Shown: piece after piece, positions 15,402-23,559 of the stretch
Position numbering within the stretch: position 1 is the first letter of the stretch
Layout of the letters: every line of letters starts with the position of its first letter
NCBI GenBank assembly: GCA_036841525.1
Contig: DAITVZ010000054.1
Location: forward strand, 1-37,998
Origin: JAAYEA01 sp012689325
Lineage (GTDB): Bacteria > Chloroflexota > Anaerolineae > JAAYEA01
DNA length: 37,998 bases
Direction of reading: 5' to 3'
The notes under the pieces: generated by a model
Told to the model about the DNA's origin: nothing
Database searches by the model: none
The model's input: only the letters and a program-made list of their open reading frames with translations
Translations under genes and position numbers: made by a program

Positions 15402-16280
15402 TTACTCGCTCGGCTTGGGCTTGCTCCGAAAATAGGTGATATAGCGCATGGCCCACTCGTCTTTGCCGAGCACCAGATCGGTAGCCAGGACCGGCTGCTT
15501 CATGTGCTCCGGATTGGAGATCGTCGCCGTCATGCCTGCGGCGATCGCCAGCGTCACAAAGGCCGAGTTGATCATGCCCCGGTCAGGGAGCCCGAACGAC
15601 ACGTTGCTGCTGCCCAGCACCACATTGGAGCCGATCTCCGCCACGACGCGCCGGATGGTGTCCAGCGTGATCAGGGCGGCCTCGTGGCTGGTGCTCACCG
15701 TGAGCGCCAGGCAGTCAAAGACTATGTCAGCGGGCGCTATGCCCAGGCTCTTGGCGCGCGCGATGATCTTGCGCGCCACTTCCAGACGCCGCTCCGCCGT
15801 TGCCGGTATACCCTCATCGTCCATGAGCAGCCCGATGACGGGCACCTTGTACTGGGCCACCAGCGGCAAGATGGCGGATAGAGAGCGATCCTCGCCGTTC
15901 ACCGAGTTCACCAGTGGGCGTCCAGGGCAGACCTTGAGCGCTGCCTCCAGCGCCACGGGATTGGCGGTGTCGATCGAGATCGGCACATCCACCACTTCCG
16001 CAACCGCTTGCACGGCCATGGGGAGAAGCGCTACCTCGTCGACGCCGGCGGCCCCGACGTTCACATCGATCACGTCGGCGCCTTGCTCCACCTGCCGCAT
16101 GGCCTCGCGCTTCACGTAACCAATGTTGCCCGCCACGAGCTCGGCAGCCAGGCGCTTCCGCCCAGTCGGGTTGATCCGCTCACCAATGATCACCGTGGGG
16201 TTAGCACGGGCGATGGTGACGCTGGTTTGCTTGCCTACGAGTTCTGTTTCCATGGTCGACATCATCTCGAGGTGCGCCAA
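15402..16280 (-). CDS. Pterin-binding methyltransferase (methyltetrahydrofolate:corrinoid protein type)
   Basis: A TIM-barrel methyltransferase of the dihydropteroate-synthase-like superfamily that moves methyl groups between a corrinoid protein and tetrahydrofolate. Pterin-binding motifs are VIIGERINPTGRKRL (30-44), GADVIDVNVGA (68-77), ISIDT (101-105), LVNSVNGE (123-130), and the later GSSNVSFGLPDR. The nearest described types are MtgA and the MetH/AcsE pterin domains. It follows the corrinoid protein gene by six bases. The start is uncertain: TTG at 16280 gives 292 residues, while ATGs at 16265 and 16253 give slightly shorter proteins; none has a strong ribosome site, as expected with translational coupling. 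With corrinoid protein and DUF1638 it forms a one-carbon unit. Confidence 0.88.
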   Translation of the reverse strand: MAHLEMMSTMETELVGKQTSVTIARANPTVIIGERINPTGRKRLAAELVAGNIGYVKREAMRQVEQGADVIDVNVGAAGVDEVALLPMAVQAVAEVVDVPISIDTANPVALEAALKVCPGRPLVNSVNGEDRSLSAILPLVAQYKVPVIGLLMDDEGIPATAERRLEVARKIIARAKSLGIAPADIVFDCLALTVSTSHEAALITLDTIRRVVAEIGSNVVLGSSNVSFGLPDRGMINSAFVTLAIAAGMTATISNPEHMKQPVLATDLVLGKDEWAMRYITYFRSKPKPSE

Positions 16281-16286
16281 GCGCCG

Positions 16287-16925
16287 TTATTCCGCACCGA
16301 GCAGCTTCTTGGCCAGACGGGCAGCGCTGCTGGCATCCGGGGCGTAGCCGTCGGCGCCGATCTGATCCGCATAGGCCTGCGTCACAGGCGCTCCGCCGAT
16401 CATGACCTTGACGCCACTGCGAACGCCGGCTTCCTTCAGGGCTTCGATGGTGGTCTTCATGCCAGGCATGGTGGTGGTCAGCAGAGCGGACATGGCGATC
16501 ACCTGGATACCGTTCTTGGCCCCGTCCACGAACTTGGCGGGGGAAACGTCGACGCCCATATCCACGACCTCAAAACCAGCGCCTTCCAGCATCATGCTGA
16601 CCAGGTTCTTGCCGATGTCGTGCAGGTCACCCTTGACGGTGCCGATGCCGACTTTGCCCAGGGGCTTGACGCCGCTGGCGACCAGAAGCGACTTGAGCTT
16701 GTTCATGCCCATCTGCATAGCGCGGGCAGCGATCAGCATCTCGGGGACAAAGAACTCGTTCCGCTCGAACCGAGCGCCTACCTCGGCCATGCCAGCGATC
16801 AAGCCTTCCTTGAGGATCTTTTCCGCCTTGACTCCGGCTGCGAGCGCGGCATCGATATTCTTGCCGACGCTAGGCGCGTTGCCATTGACGACGCCCTCAT
16901 AGATGCTTTTCAACACATCGTCCAT
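16287..16925 (-). CDS. Corrinoid (B12-binding) methyl-carrier protein
   Basis: A 212-residue cobalamin protein of the MtbC/MttC/MtaC type. Residues 1-85 are the helical cap domain (KNIDAALAAGVKAEKILKEGLIAGM; FVPEMLIAARAMQ). Residues 88-212 are the Rossmann-like B12 domain with the base-off ligand motif DLHDIGKNLV (D100, H102, G105), SALLTTTM (147-154) and IGGAPV (177-181). The carrier passes a methyl group between a substrate methyltransferase and the pterin methyltransferase encoded next. I chose the ATG at 16925, with AAAGGAG just upstream; the frame continues further but crosses the promoter. It is the first gene of its operon. Confidence 0.93.
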   Translation of the reverse strand: MDDVLKSIYEGVVNGNAPSVGKNIDAALAAGVKAEKILKEGLIAGMAEVGARFERNEFFVPEMLIAARAMQMGMNKLKSLLVASGVKPLGKVGIGTVKGDLHDIGKNLVSMMLEGAGFEVVDMGVDVSPAKFVDGAKNGIQVIAMSALLTTTMPGMKTTIEALKEAGVRSGVKVMIGGAPVTQAYADQIGADGYAPDASSAARLAKKLLGAE

Positions 16926-17014
16926 TGAGCCTCTCTCCTTTTTCTCCCTTGATGATCTACTGGGCCGCGGCTTGGGTTCTGACAAGCGAGTCGCCAGAAC
17001 ACAAAACAAGGTAT

Positions 17015-17043
17015 ATACTAGCACACAAGAGCGGTTTCGTCAA
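17015..17043 (-). promoter_or_regulatory. Sigma-70-type promoter of the corrinoid operon
   Basis: On the minus strand TTGACG (17043-17038) and TAGTAT (17020-17015) are separated by exactly 17 bases. Transcription would start near 17008, giving a leader of about 80 bases. The leader holds a six-base inverted repeat, GTTCTG/CAGAAC (16976-17000). It is too short for a standard cobalamin riboswitch. Confidence 0.8.
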
Positions 17044-17124
17044 GCCTGTCAAACGGCAGCCGCGCGCCCAACCCATGCAGCGGTGGGTCGCGGCAATTAT
17101 CGACAAAACAGAGCCGAGGTGCAA

Positions 17125-18081
17125 ATGATCCTAAGCGTAACGCCAAACACCGGGCTGGACCGCGTCCTGTTCGTGGAGCACTTGGCCCTCGGCAAAACCA
17201 TCCGCGCGCACGACGACACCTGGGGCATGGGCGGCAAGACCACCGATGCCAGCCTGGTGCTGGGCGAACTGGACGAGCCGAACATCGCGACCGGCTTTGC
17301 CGCCGGAGAGACCGGCGCCCGCATGGTCCGGATGCTGGAGCAGCACCCCGCAACGACCTGTGACTTTGTCTGGGTGGATGGTGAAACCCGGACCAACTAT
17401 GTGCTCATCGACACGGCGCAGCGAGGGCAATGCACCATCACCGTCTCGGGCCTGCGGGTCAGGTCGGACCATGTCGATCAACTCACAGAGTTGGTTCGCC
17501 GCTCGCTCTCAGGAGTGGCCTGTGTGATGATGGGAGGAAGCCTCCCCCAGGGCGCCCCACCGAGACTCTACGCCGACCTGATCCGCTTGTGCCACTCGTC
17601 GAATGTGCCGGTTATCCTCGATGCGAGCGGCCCCGCCTTCCGCGAAGGGGTTAGCGCGCTCCCCACCGTGCTCAAGCCGAACCTGGACGAGCTGCAAGAC
17701 CTTGTCGGGCGCGAACTGGGCTCGCCGCAAGAGGTGCTGCGCGCGGCGCGCGAACTGGTCGCGTTGGGCATCGAGCTCGTGGTCGCCACCTTGGGGGCGG
17801 AAGGGCTCTGGGCTGTGTCCCAGAGCCAAATCATCCATATACCTGCGCTGCCGATCACCCCGGTAAACACCGCCGGCGCGGGCGATGCCCTGGTCGCGGG
17901 CATTGCGGCAGGCATAGCTCGGGGCTGGGCCTGGCGCGAAGGGCTTCGCCTCGGCGTCGCTGCGGCAGGGGCGGTCTGCCTGACGCCGGGCACCGCGGTT
18001 TGCCGGCGCAGCGATGTCGAGCGTCTGGTCCCACAGGTCGAGGTCGTGGACGGCGCTGCAGGGCGCGAATTTGCAGAGTAG
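17125..18081 (+). CDS. 1-phosphofructokinase-type (LacC/FruK) hexose kinase
   Basis: A 318-residue PfkB-superfamily kinase of the branch with 1-phosphofructokinase and tagatose-6-phosphate kinase. It shows SVTPNTGLDRVLFV (4-17) at the N-terminus, the substrate motif GMGGKTTDASLVLGEL (34-49), LKPNLDELQDLVG (183-195), and the ATP/catalytic signature VNTAGAGDALVAGIAAG with base D254. The ATG at 17125 lies five bases after GAGG; the frame is open further upstream but crosses the divergent promoter. No PTS or aldolase gene is adjacent, so the sugar is uncertain. The next promoter's -35 lies inside the end of this gene. Confidence 0.85.
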   Translation: MILSVTPNTGLDRVLFVEHLALGKTIRAHDDTWGMGGKTTDASLVLGELDEPNIATGFAAGETGARMVRMLEQHPATTCDFVWVDGETRTNYVLIDTAQRGQCTITVSGLRVRSDHVDQLTELVRRSLSGVACVMMGGSLPQGAPPRLYADLIRLCHSSNVPVILDASGPAFREGVSALPTVLKPNLDELQDLVGRELGSPQEVLRAARELVALGIELVVATLGAEGLWAVSQSQIIHIPALPITPVNTAGAGDALVAGIAAGIARGWAWREGLRLGVAAAGAVCLTPGTAVCRRSDVERLVPQVEVVDGAAGREFAE

Positions 18082-18099
18082 CCCGGACTCTGGTATAAT
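18071..18099 (+). promoter_or_regulatory. Strong promoter for the 53-residue protein
   Basis: TTGCAG (18071-18076), a 17-base spacer and a perfect TATAAT (18094-18099), preceded by TGG so that the -10 is also of the extended type. The -35 lies within the last codons of the kinase gene. Confidence 0.85.
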
Positions 18100-18147
18100 A
18101 TCCCCGGTTGGCAACCAGAGTCGACATAGCCTACGAAGGAGGCAGAC

Positions 18148-18309
18148 ATGAGCGAGCAAGAAGATACCAAAGCACTGCGCGGCATGTGGGGCGCGAACCG
18201 CGGGCCCAAGATGTCCCAGAAGAAGCGTCAATCGCGCAAAATCGCCACCGTCAACCTGGAACCCGAGATTCAGGAAGGCCAGGCCAAGGGTTGGAAGGCT
18301 AATCGCTAG
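18148..18309 (+). CDS. Small basic protein of 53 residues, function unknown
   Basis: An ATG at 18148 preceded five bases upstream by a full AGGAGG (18137-18142) opens a 53-codon frame ending in TAG. The product starts MSEQEDTKALRGMWGANRG. Its middle is strongly basic (SQKKRQSRKIATVNL), and it ends GQAKGWKANR with two short tryptophan-containing segments. No membrane segment, cysteine or known motif is visible. The gene has its own near-consensus promoter and its own terminator, so it is a monocistronic and probably well expressed unit. The basic composition would fit nucleic acid or ribosome binding, but I recognise no family. Confidence 0.8.
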   Translation: MSEQEDTKALRGMWGANRGPKMSQKKRQSRKIATVNLEPEIQEGQAKGWKANR

Positions 18310-18342
18310 CACGCGCCATTTCCACATTGCTGGAGCCGCACC

Positions 18343-18374
18343 AGGCCGGGTGACGAGAGTCATCCGGCCTTTCG
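18343..18374 (+). terminator. Terminator after the 53-residue protein gene
   Basis: A 12-pair stem, AGGCCGGGTGAC (18343-18354) with GTCATCCGGCCT (18359-18370), has one G-T pair and a GAGA loop, followed by TTTCGCGTTT. It also separates the gene from convergent hflX. Confidence 0.8.
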
Positions 18375-18380
18375 CGTTTC

Positions 18381-19724
18381 CTAGCTGCTCTGCTTGGCGC
18401 GCCGCGAACCCGAGACGGCAAATCGCTCAAACAACGGCATCAGGCGTCGCGGCAGCTTGCCGCGGATCAAGTTGCCCGTCTCCAGATATTCCTCGGTCTC
18501 GATATAACCACGCTGCCGAAAAAGCACCGCCATGTCGGAGGCCCCGTACGGGATGAGCATTTCCGCCGGGCACATACTCTGCGCCAGCGCGTCATCCACA
18601 GCCTCCAGCAGGCGCTCCACGCCCTGCCCGGTTCGCGCCGAGATCGGCACGTCAGCCAGCGCGGCGGGCCACCCGTCCAGCCTGCTTGCCTCCCCGGGCG
18701 GCAAAAGATCGATCTTGTTCAGCGCATTGATCACGGGCGTCGACTGCGCCCCTAACTCGGCCAGGACTTGGTGCACGGTCCTGGCCTGCTCCCGGGCATT
18801 TTCATGGCCTGCATCAATCACATGGAGCAGGATGTCGGACTCGGCGACCTGCTCCAGCGTGGCACGGAAAGCAGCCACCAGTTGCGTCGGCAGCTTCTGG
18901 ATGAAACCGACGGTGTCGGTGAAAAGCACCTCCCGCCCGCTCGGCAACGACACTCGGCGCGTGATGGGGTCCAGCGTGGCAAAGAGCTTGTCCTCGGCCA
19001 GCACCCCCGCGCCCGAAACAGCGTTAAAGAGCGTAGACTTGCCCGCGTTCGTGTATCCCACCAGCGCCACGGTCGCCACTCCTACGTCCTGGCGGTGCTC
19101 CCGATGCATCCTCCGCTGGCCGCGCACATCCTCCAGTTCGCGCTTCAGTTGGGCGATGCGCTCCCGCACAGCCCGTCTATCTACCTCCAGCTGGGTCTCG
19201 CCAGGTCCCCGCAAACCCACGCCGCCGGCGCCGCCGCGGCCAGCGGCGCCACCTGCCTGGCGAGCCAGGTGGGTCCAGGCCCGGGTCAGCCGAGGCAGTC
19301 GATACTCGTACTGCGCCAGTTCCACCTGCAACGCCCCTTCGCGCGTGCGCGCGTGCTGGGCAAAGATGTCGAGGATCAGCGCCGTGCGGTCCAGGACCTT
19401 GACGGTTTCATCGAAGGCCTCCTCGAGGTTGCGCTGCTGCCGAGGCGACAGCTCATCATCAAAGACCAGCACCTCGTATGCCAGCTCGCGCCGCCAGAGC
19501 TCTAGCTCCTCGACCTTGCCTTGGCCGATATAGGTCGCCGGGTTGATGGCGTCCAGGTACTGCTCGGTCTGGCCCACGACCTCCATCCCCGCGGTCAGAG
19601 CCAACTGAGCCAACTCCTGCATCGAGTCCTCGAGCCGCCAGGCTCGTCCCTCGCGCCTAGGCGTGGCGCCAACCAGGAAGGCCTTTTCTTTCCCGATCTG
19701 AGTGGAGATCGTCCCTCTAGCGAT
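18381..19724 (-). CDS. hflX: Ribosome-associated GTPase HflX (apparent ATC start)
   Basis: HflX is a GTPase that binds the large ribosomal subunit and splits stalled ribosomes under stress. Visible are the N-terminal GQGKVEEL, the glycine-rich GLRGPGETQLE linker (to residue 180), the G1 loop GYTNAGKS (223-230), FTDTVGFIQKLP, and NKIDLL of the G4 motif. The first ATG (19622) would give 413 residues but would cut off the first strand of the HflX domain (KAFLVGA). The frame is open upstream, and AAGGAGG (19736-19730) stands five bases before an ATC at 19724, giving 447 residues. No ATG, GTG or TTG occurs in that part, so initiation at ATC is inferred. Last gene of the long rnc operon; the ribosome site overlaps the stop of the DUF4139 gene. 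Confidence 0.92.
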   Translation of the reverse strand: MARGTISTQIGKEKAFLVGATPRREGRAWRLEDSMQELAQLALTAGMEVVGQTEQYLDAINPATYIGQGKVEELELWRRELAYEVLVFDDELSPRQQRNLEEAFDETVKVLDRTALILDIFAQHARTREGALQVELAQYEYRLPRLTRAWTHLARQAGGAAGRGGAGGVGLRGPGETQLEVDRRAVRERIAQLKRELEDVRGQRRMHREHRQDVGVATVALVGYTNAGKSTLFNAVSGAGVLAEDKLFATLDPITRRVSLPSGREVLFTDTVGFIQKLPTQLVAAFRATLEQVAESDILLHVIDAGHENAREQARTVHQVLAELGAQSTPVINALNKIDLLPPGEASRLDGWPAALADVPISARTGQGVERLLEAVDDALAQSMCPAEMLIPYGASDMAVLFRQRGYIETEEYLETGNLIRGKLPRRLMPLFERFAVSGSRRAKQSS

Positions 19725-19734
19725 TGCTGCCTCC

Positions 19735-21336
19735 TTAGTCTGGCAAGCCGGCGATCTGCATATCGCGCGGATAGTCGACGGCGAAAACGAACTCGATGGT
19801 CTGCTCTTCCCCCGCAGCCAGCGCCAGCCGCCACTTCAGGGCACCCAGCTCCTCTTGCTCAGTCGGCGGAATGCTCGCGCGGACCAGTTGTACCTTGATG
19901 TCTTCATGGCGGGGCACGGGGAGCTGGTCCAGCACTTCGAGGTCCGCCATGGAGGTGAGTAGGTTTTGCAGGCGCATGCGGTAGCCGTACTGCAGCCGCC
20001 GGCGATTGCCCAGCAAGTTCTTGTCCACTTCCCGGACGCTCAGCTCGCGCTTGACAGCGATCCGCTCGTCTGTCCCGAGAAAGACTTCCAGCGCCTGTCC
20101 CGACGCGATGTCTGGGATCCTTGTGGCGCCAACATAGTCTCCGCCCCAATAGACGCTCGCCTGCCCCGCGAGCAGCATCAACTCGGTGTTGTTGGTCACT
20201 TTGGCGCGCCGATAGGCATACGCAGCGAGCTTGGGAAAGGTTACATAGTCAGGCTTGGACGGCAGGCTCAGAATACCAATGGTGGTTTTATGTGGCGACC
20301 CATCCGAGGGAAGGCTGGCGCGCTGGCCGATCACAAAAGTCAGCGCCGCGCCGGAACGCGCCGCCGTGGCCGTGGCCGCCTCCATCTCCCTGGCCACGTA
20401 ATCCTCGGCAGGCGCGGGCATTGGCGCCGCGTCCATCTGCCGTGCCGCGCTGGCCATCATCGCCTTGGGCATTCCTGCACCCAAAGAGGCCATCTCGGCT
20501 CGCGGCATGATCGGCTGGATATACCACGGTCTGACCTCCGGCAGGGTTGCCGTGACCGCTGGCTTGGCGGTGGATAGCGAGAGCGCCACTTCCATCCAGT
20601 CCTCGCCCGTGTTCTGCGACACCTGCCCAAGATACGCGATCTCGACCTCCGAGTTGCCCTCCGTCACTCGGATGTCGTAGAGCGGAGTCCAGGAGGCGCC
20701 CGGAACCACATAGGTCATCTCCACTTCCAGCTCGCCTGCCTCTGTCACCTCCACCCCGACGGCAGCGCGCGTGCGCTCCAAGGGCTGCGGAGAGCGCAGG
20801 TGCTCCAGCTCGCGACGGACCCGCTCGATCTCCCGCCCCACCTCCCTGCGCCTCAGTTGCACTTCGCGCAGTTGGGCCGAGTTGCCCACGGAGGAGCTCT
20901 CGAGGTAAGCGGCAAAGGACTGCACGTCGGTCAGGCTGGTTCGGCTGAAGGCTAACCCTCTGCCAAGGTCCTTGCCCGCCGAGTCGGCCAGCGTCCCAAG
21001 AAAACCACCCACGAGCCCTGCCGTCTTTTCCTGATCGGCCAGCTCGCGATCCTGGTCGGTCAGCGCCTCCAGCTCGCCCTCCAGCTTGGCGATGCGTTCG
21101 TCCTGGGCCTGCGCGAAAAAGACCCGCTCCGAATCCACCGAGAGAAGCCTCGCCCTGGCCGTGCCGCGCCCCCGCGCGCGCAGCGAGGCCGGCACGAGTG
21201 CGGCAGGTAACCCATTAGCCACCAGGCGATAGACGCCGGCCTCCAGTCTAGTGGCGCCGGAGCGAGTCACCTGCGCCCTATCAGGATAAACGACGACGGA
21301 CGCGGTCTTGGTTTCGAGCTCGATCACGCTGTTCAT
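19735..21336 (-). CDS. DUF4140/DUF4139 (mucoidy-inhibitor-A-like) protein
   Basis: A 533-residue protein with the two-domain layout of the MuiA-like family. A DUF4140 N-terminus (about 5-95) includes VVVYPDRAQVTRSG; helical, partly coiled-coil segments follow to about residue 190; then comes a DUF4139 beta-rich domain, with TYVVPGASWTPLYDIRV and GEDWMEVALSLSTAKP, to the end. The segment around residues 285-325 is rich in Ala, Met and Pro and looks disordered. No signal peptide is seen. The biochemical function of the family is not established. I chose the ATG at 21336 because GGGAGGGG precedes it; a longer GTG frame would overlap the aminotransferase gene. Confidence 0.88.
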   Translation of the reverse strand: MNSVIELETKTASVVVYPDRAQVTRSGATRLEAGVYRLVANGLPAALVPASLRARGRGTARARLLSVDSERVFFAQAQDERIAKLEGELEALTDQDRELADQEKTAGLVGGFLGTLADSAGKDLGRGLAFSRTSLTDVQSFAAYLESSSVGNSAQLREVQLRRREVGREIERVRRELEHLRSPQPLERTRAAVGVEVTEAGELEVEMTYVVPGASWTPLYDIRVTEGNSEVEIAYLGQVSQNTGEDWMEVALSLSTAKPAVTATLPEVRPWYIQPIMPRAEMASLGAGMPKAMMASAARQMDAAPMPAPAEDYVAREMEAATATAARSGAALTFVIGQRASLPSDGSPHKTTIGILSLPSKPDYVTFPKLAAYAYRRAKVTNNTELMLLAGQASVYWGGDYVGATRIPDIASGQALEVFLGTDERIAVKRELSVREVDKNLLGNRRRLQYGYRMRLQNLLTSMADLEVLDQLPVPRHEDIKVQLVRASIPPTEQEELGALKWRLALAAGEEQTIEFVFAVDYPRDMQIAGLPD

Positions 21337-21359
21337 AGCGCCCCTCCCTAGCTCGGGTC

Positions 21360-22520
21360 TCACCACCCCAGCTTGGCCAATCGTTCCATTGCTTCTCGCA
21401 GGCGGTCATCCGGCGTAGTCACCGAAATCCTGACGTACCCCTCGCCATGGTCGCCAAATGCTGTCCCTGGCGTCACCCACACCCCGGACTCATCCAGCGC
21501 GCGCTGCCCGTAGGCCGCTGAGGATACCCCCTCCGGCACCCGTGCCCAGACGTAGAGCCCGCCCTTGGGCGTCTCCGCAGATAGGCTAGCGGCTGGCAAG
21601 AGACCGAGCACCAGGTCGCGACGCCGCTGATAGATGCCATTGCGGCTTTCCAGCCACTGCTGATCGCCCGTCAACGCGTAGGCCGCCGCAAGCTGCATCG
21701 GGCGGAATATGCCCGAGTCCATGTTGGTCTTGACCCTCGCCAGGGCGCTGATGATCTGTGCCCCGCCCACGGCCATGCCCACGCGCCAGCCCGCCATGTT
21801 GTACGTCTTGGATAGCGAGTTGAACTCGATAGCGACCTCGCGAGCGCCCGGGATCGGCAAGATACTGGGCGCTACATAGCCATCAAAGGTCACATCGCAG
21901 TACGGGTTGTCGTAGCAGAGCAAGATGTCATGCTCGCGCGCGAAAGCCACGCAACGGGCCAGATAATCGAGGTCGGCCACCGCGCCGGTGGGGTTATTGG
22001 GATAGTTCAGCCACAGCAATTTGGCCCGCTTGGCCACATCAGTCGGGATAGCGTCCAGATCAACCCGGTAGTTGTTCTCGGCCAATAATGGCACGCTGAA
22101 CACCTCACCGCTGGCCAGGTGCGCGCCGCTGATGTAGGTCGGGTACCCCGGGTCCGGAACGAGCACGATATCGCCGGGGTCCACATAGGCGATGTTGATA
22201 TTGGCGATGCCCTCCTTGGAGCCGATGAGCAGCAGCACCTCCCGATTGGCGTCCAAGCTCACGCCGAACCGCCGGTCATAGTACTTGGCCACGGCCTGGC
22301 GAAACGGAGGAATCCCATAGTAACCGGCATAGCCGTGCGCGTCGGGTTCCAGGGAGGACTCGTATAGCATATCAATGATCGGCTTGGGCGGGGGCAAGTC
22401 GGGGCTTCCCACGCCCAGGTTGATGACGTCCACCCCCTTGCGCTCCAGTTCGGTGATCCTTGCCGTGGCCTGCGCGAAAATATACGGAGGCATGCTCTCT
22501 ATGCGTCTGGCGAGCCTCAT
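21360..22520 (-). CDS. LL-diaminopimelate-type class I/II aminotransferase
   Basis: A 386-residue PLP-dependent aminotransferase. The PLP lysine is K238 in FNSLSKTYNMAGWRVG. Also visible are NLGVGSPDLPPP (34-45), LNYPNNPTGA (171-180), the PLP-ring aspartate region LCYDNPYCD, and the carboxylate-binding arginine near the end in GYVRISVTT. The N-terminus (RLARRIESMPPYIFAQ) and overall sequence resemble the LL-diaminopimelate aminotransferases of Chloroflexota and Cyanobacteria, which make lysine and the peptidoglycan precursor. Other substrates cannot be excluded from sequence alone. The ATG at 22520 overlaps the M28 peptidase stop as ATGA and is preceded by GGAAAGGGG. Confidence 0.87.
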   Translation of the reverse strand: MRLARRIESMPPYIFAQATARITELERKGVDVINLGVGSPDLPPPKPIIDMLYESSLEPDAHGYAGYYGIPPFRQAVAKYYDRRFGVSLDANREVLLLIGSKEGIANINIAYVDPGDIVLVPDPGYPTYISGAHLASGEVFSVPLLAENNYRVDLDAIPTDVAKRAKLLWLNYPNNPTGAVADLDYLARCVAFAREHDILLCYDNPYCDVTFDGYVAPSILPIPGAREVAIEFNSLSKTYNMAGWRVGMAVGGAQIISALARVKTNMDSGIFRPMQLAAAYALTGDQQWLESRNGIYQRRRDLVLGLLPAASLSAETPKGGLYVWARVPEGVSSAAYGQRALDESGVWVTPGTAFGDHGEGYVRISVTTPDDRLREAMERLAKLGW

Positions 22521-23449
22521 CTCGCATCCCCTTTCCTTATGGCGACTCCGTCTCTTTCTAGGAGGGCCTCCAGCACCCTGCCCACGCGCTGGAGGCTGTC
22601 GGCCCGCACCTTGTCGGGAGTGTCCTCGATCGTGTGCCAATACGGATAGTCCAGGTCAATGATGTCCACGGCGGGAATCCCTGCCTCCACGAATGGAATG
22701 TGATCGTCCAGCACGGCATGGCCGTACTCGGGCACGAATGACTCGCCGTAGCCAAGGTCACTCGCTACGGACCAGATCAGGCCCAGCAGCTCAGGGTCCG
22801 AGTTCCGCTCCCAGGTTAGGCGTTGGTCGGCATCCCCAACCATGTCCACGATGATCACATGATCGGGCGTAGCGGGCAGGTTGGCCGCCATATAGCTGGC
22901 GCCAACAGACCAAGGCCAGCCGTCGATGCCGCCCTGATCCTCTGCGTCGAAAAAGGCCAACCAGACCTCGTTGGCAAGCCGCTCCTGGTCCAGCGCCCGG
23001 GCCAGCTCCAGGAGCACCGCGACCCCGCTGTCGCCATCATTGGCGCCGGGAACGGGCCTCGTTGGGTAGCTAACATCCCTATCGGCCAAGCGCCGGGTAT
23101 CATAGTGCGCGCCCAGGAGCGATATGGGCCCCTTCCCCTCGCCCAGCACCCCCACGACGTTGCGCAACCGCACGCCGCGATAGGAAAACTCTTGCGTCCA
23201 GACGCGGCATCCGGCACGCTCCAACTCGTGACGAATGTACTCCCCTGTGGCCCACGCGGCCTCCGTCCCTGGGTGGCGCGCTCCCAGGTTCACCTGCGCC
23301 TGCACGTGCGTGTAGGCAGCCTCTCGGTCAAAATCCAACCTGTGCCTTAGGCGGCCAGCTCCGACCAGGGCGGCAGCAACGGCCAGAACGACGACAGCCA
23401 CCAGCGCCCACGCCCGACTTCGCATAGCATTTGGTCTACTTCTTGTCAT
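22517..23449 (-). CDS. M28-family zinc peptidase, glutaminyl-cyclase-like
   Basis: A 310-residue protein with an N-terminal membrane anchor (about 13-32) and an outward M28 domain. The metal-site motifs are LLGAHYDTR (H115), GANDGDSG (D138), FFDAEDQGG (E170-D171, where most peptidases have two glutamates), and the C-terminal DHIPF followed by YPYWHTIEDTPDKV (H272). The DDHIPF plus WHT.DT pattern is that of glutaminyl-peptide cyclotransferases, so it could form N-terminal pyroglutamate rather than cleave peptides. The ATG at 23449 overlaps the stop of a 37-codon ORF (ATGA) and has no strong ribosome site of its own, consistent with coupling. A second ATG lies eight codons on. Confidence 0.83.
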   Translation of the reverse strand: MTRSRPNAMRSRAWALVAVVVLAVAAALVGAGRLRHRLDFDREAAYTHVQAQVNLGARHPGTEAAWATGEYIRHELERAGCRVWTQEFSYRGVRLRNVVGVLGEGKGPISLLGAHYDTRRLADRDVSYPTRPVPGANDGDSGVAVLLELARALDQERLANEVWLAFFDAEDQGGIDGWPWSVGASYMAANLPATPDHVIIVDMVGDADQRLTWERNSDPELLGLIWSVASDLGYGESFVPEYGHAVLDDHIPFVEAGIPAVDIIDLDYPYWHTIEDTPDKVRADSLQRVGRVLEALLERDGVAIRKGDAR

Positions 23450-23559
23450 ACCACTTGCCCGTTGCGCCACCTGACCATCCTGACTATGCGAATCGTCGAC
23501 AGAAAGATGCCGCACAAACTGCAGGTACGCAGCGCACCTGTCGAGAGCACAGCCTTCAT
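23446..23559 (-). CDS. 37-codon ORF coupled to trmFO and the M28 peptidase gene
   Basis: A short frame filling the whole gap between trmFO and the peptidase gene. Its ATG (23559-23557) overlaps the trmFO stop as ATGA, with GGAGGG six bases upstream. Its TGA (23448-23446) overlaps the peptidase ATG as ATGA. The product would begin MKAVLSTGALRTCSLCGIF, with a CxxC pair (C13, C16), then a hydrophobic/basic part ending RWRNGQVV. It may be a real small protein or only a translational relay that carries ribosomes to the peptidase gene. No family recognised. Confidence 0.5.
   Translation of the reverse strand: MKAVLSTGALRTCSLCGIFLSTIRIVRMVRWRNGQVV

Noticed and set aside
16926..17008. Possible cobalamin riboswitch in the leader of the corrinoid operon
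   Set aside because: The leader is only about 80 bases and contains no recognisable B12 box, only a six-base inverted repeat.
18108..18302. 64-residue frame overlapping the 53-residue protein
   Set aside because: Its start lies between promoter and ribosome site and it ignores the AGGAGG; the frame starting at 18148 fits the signals.
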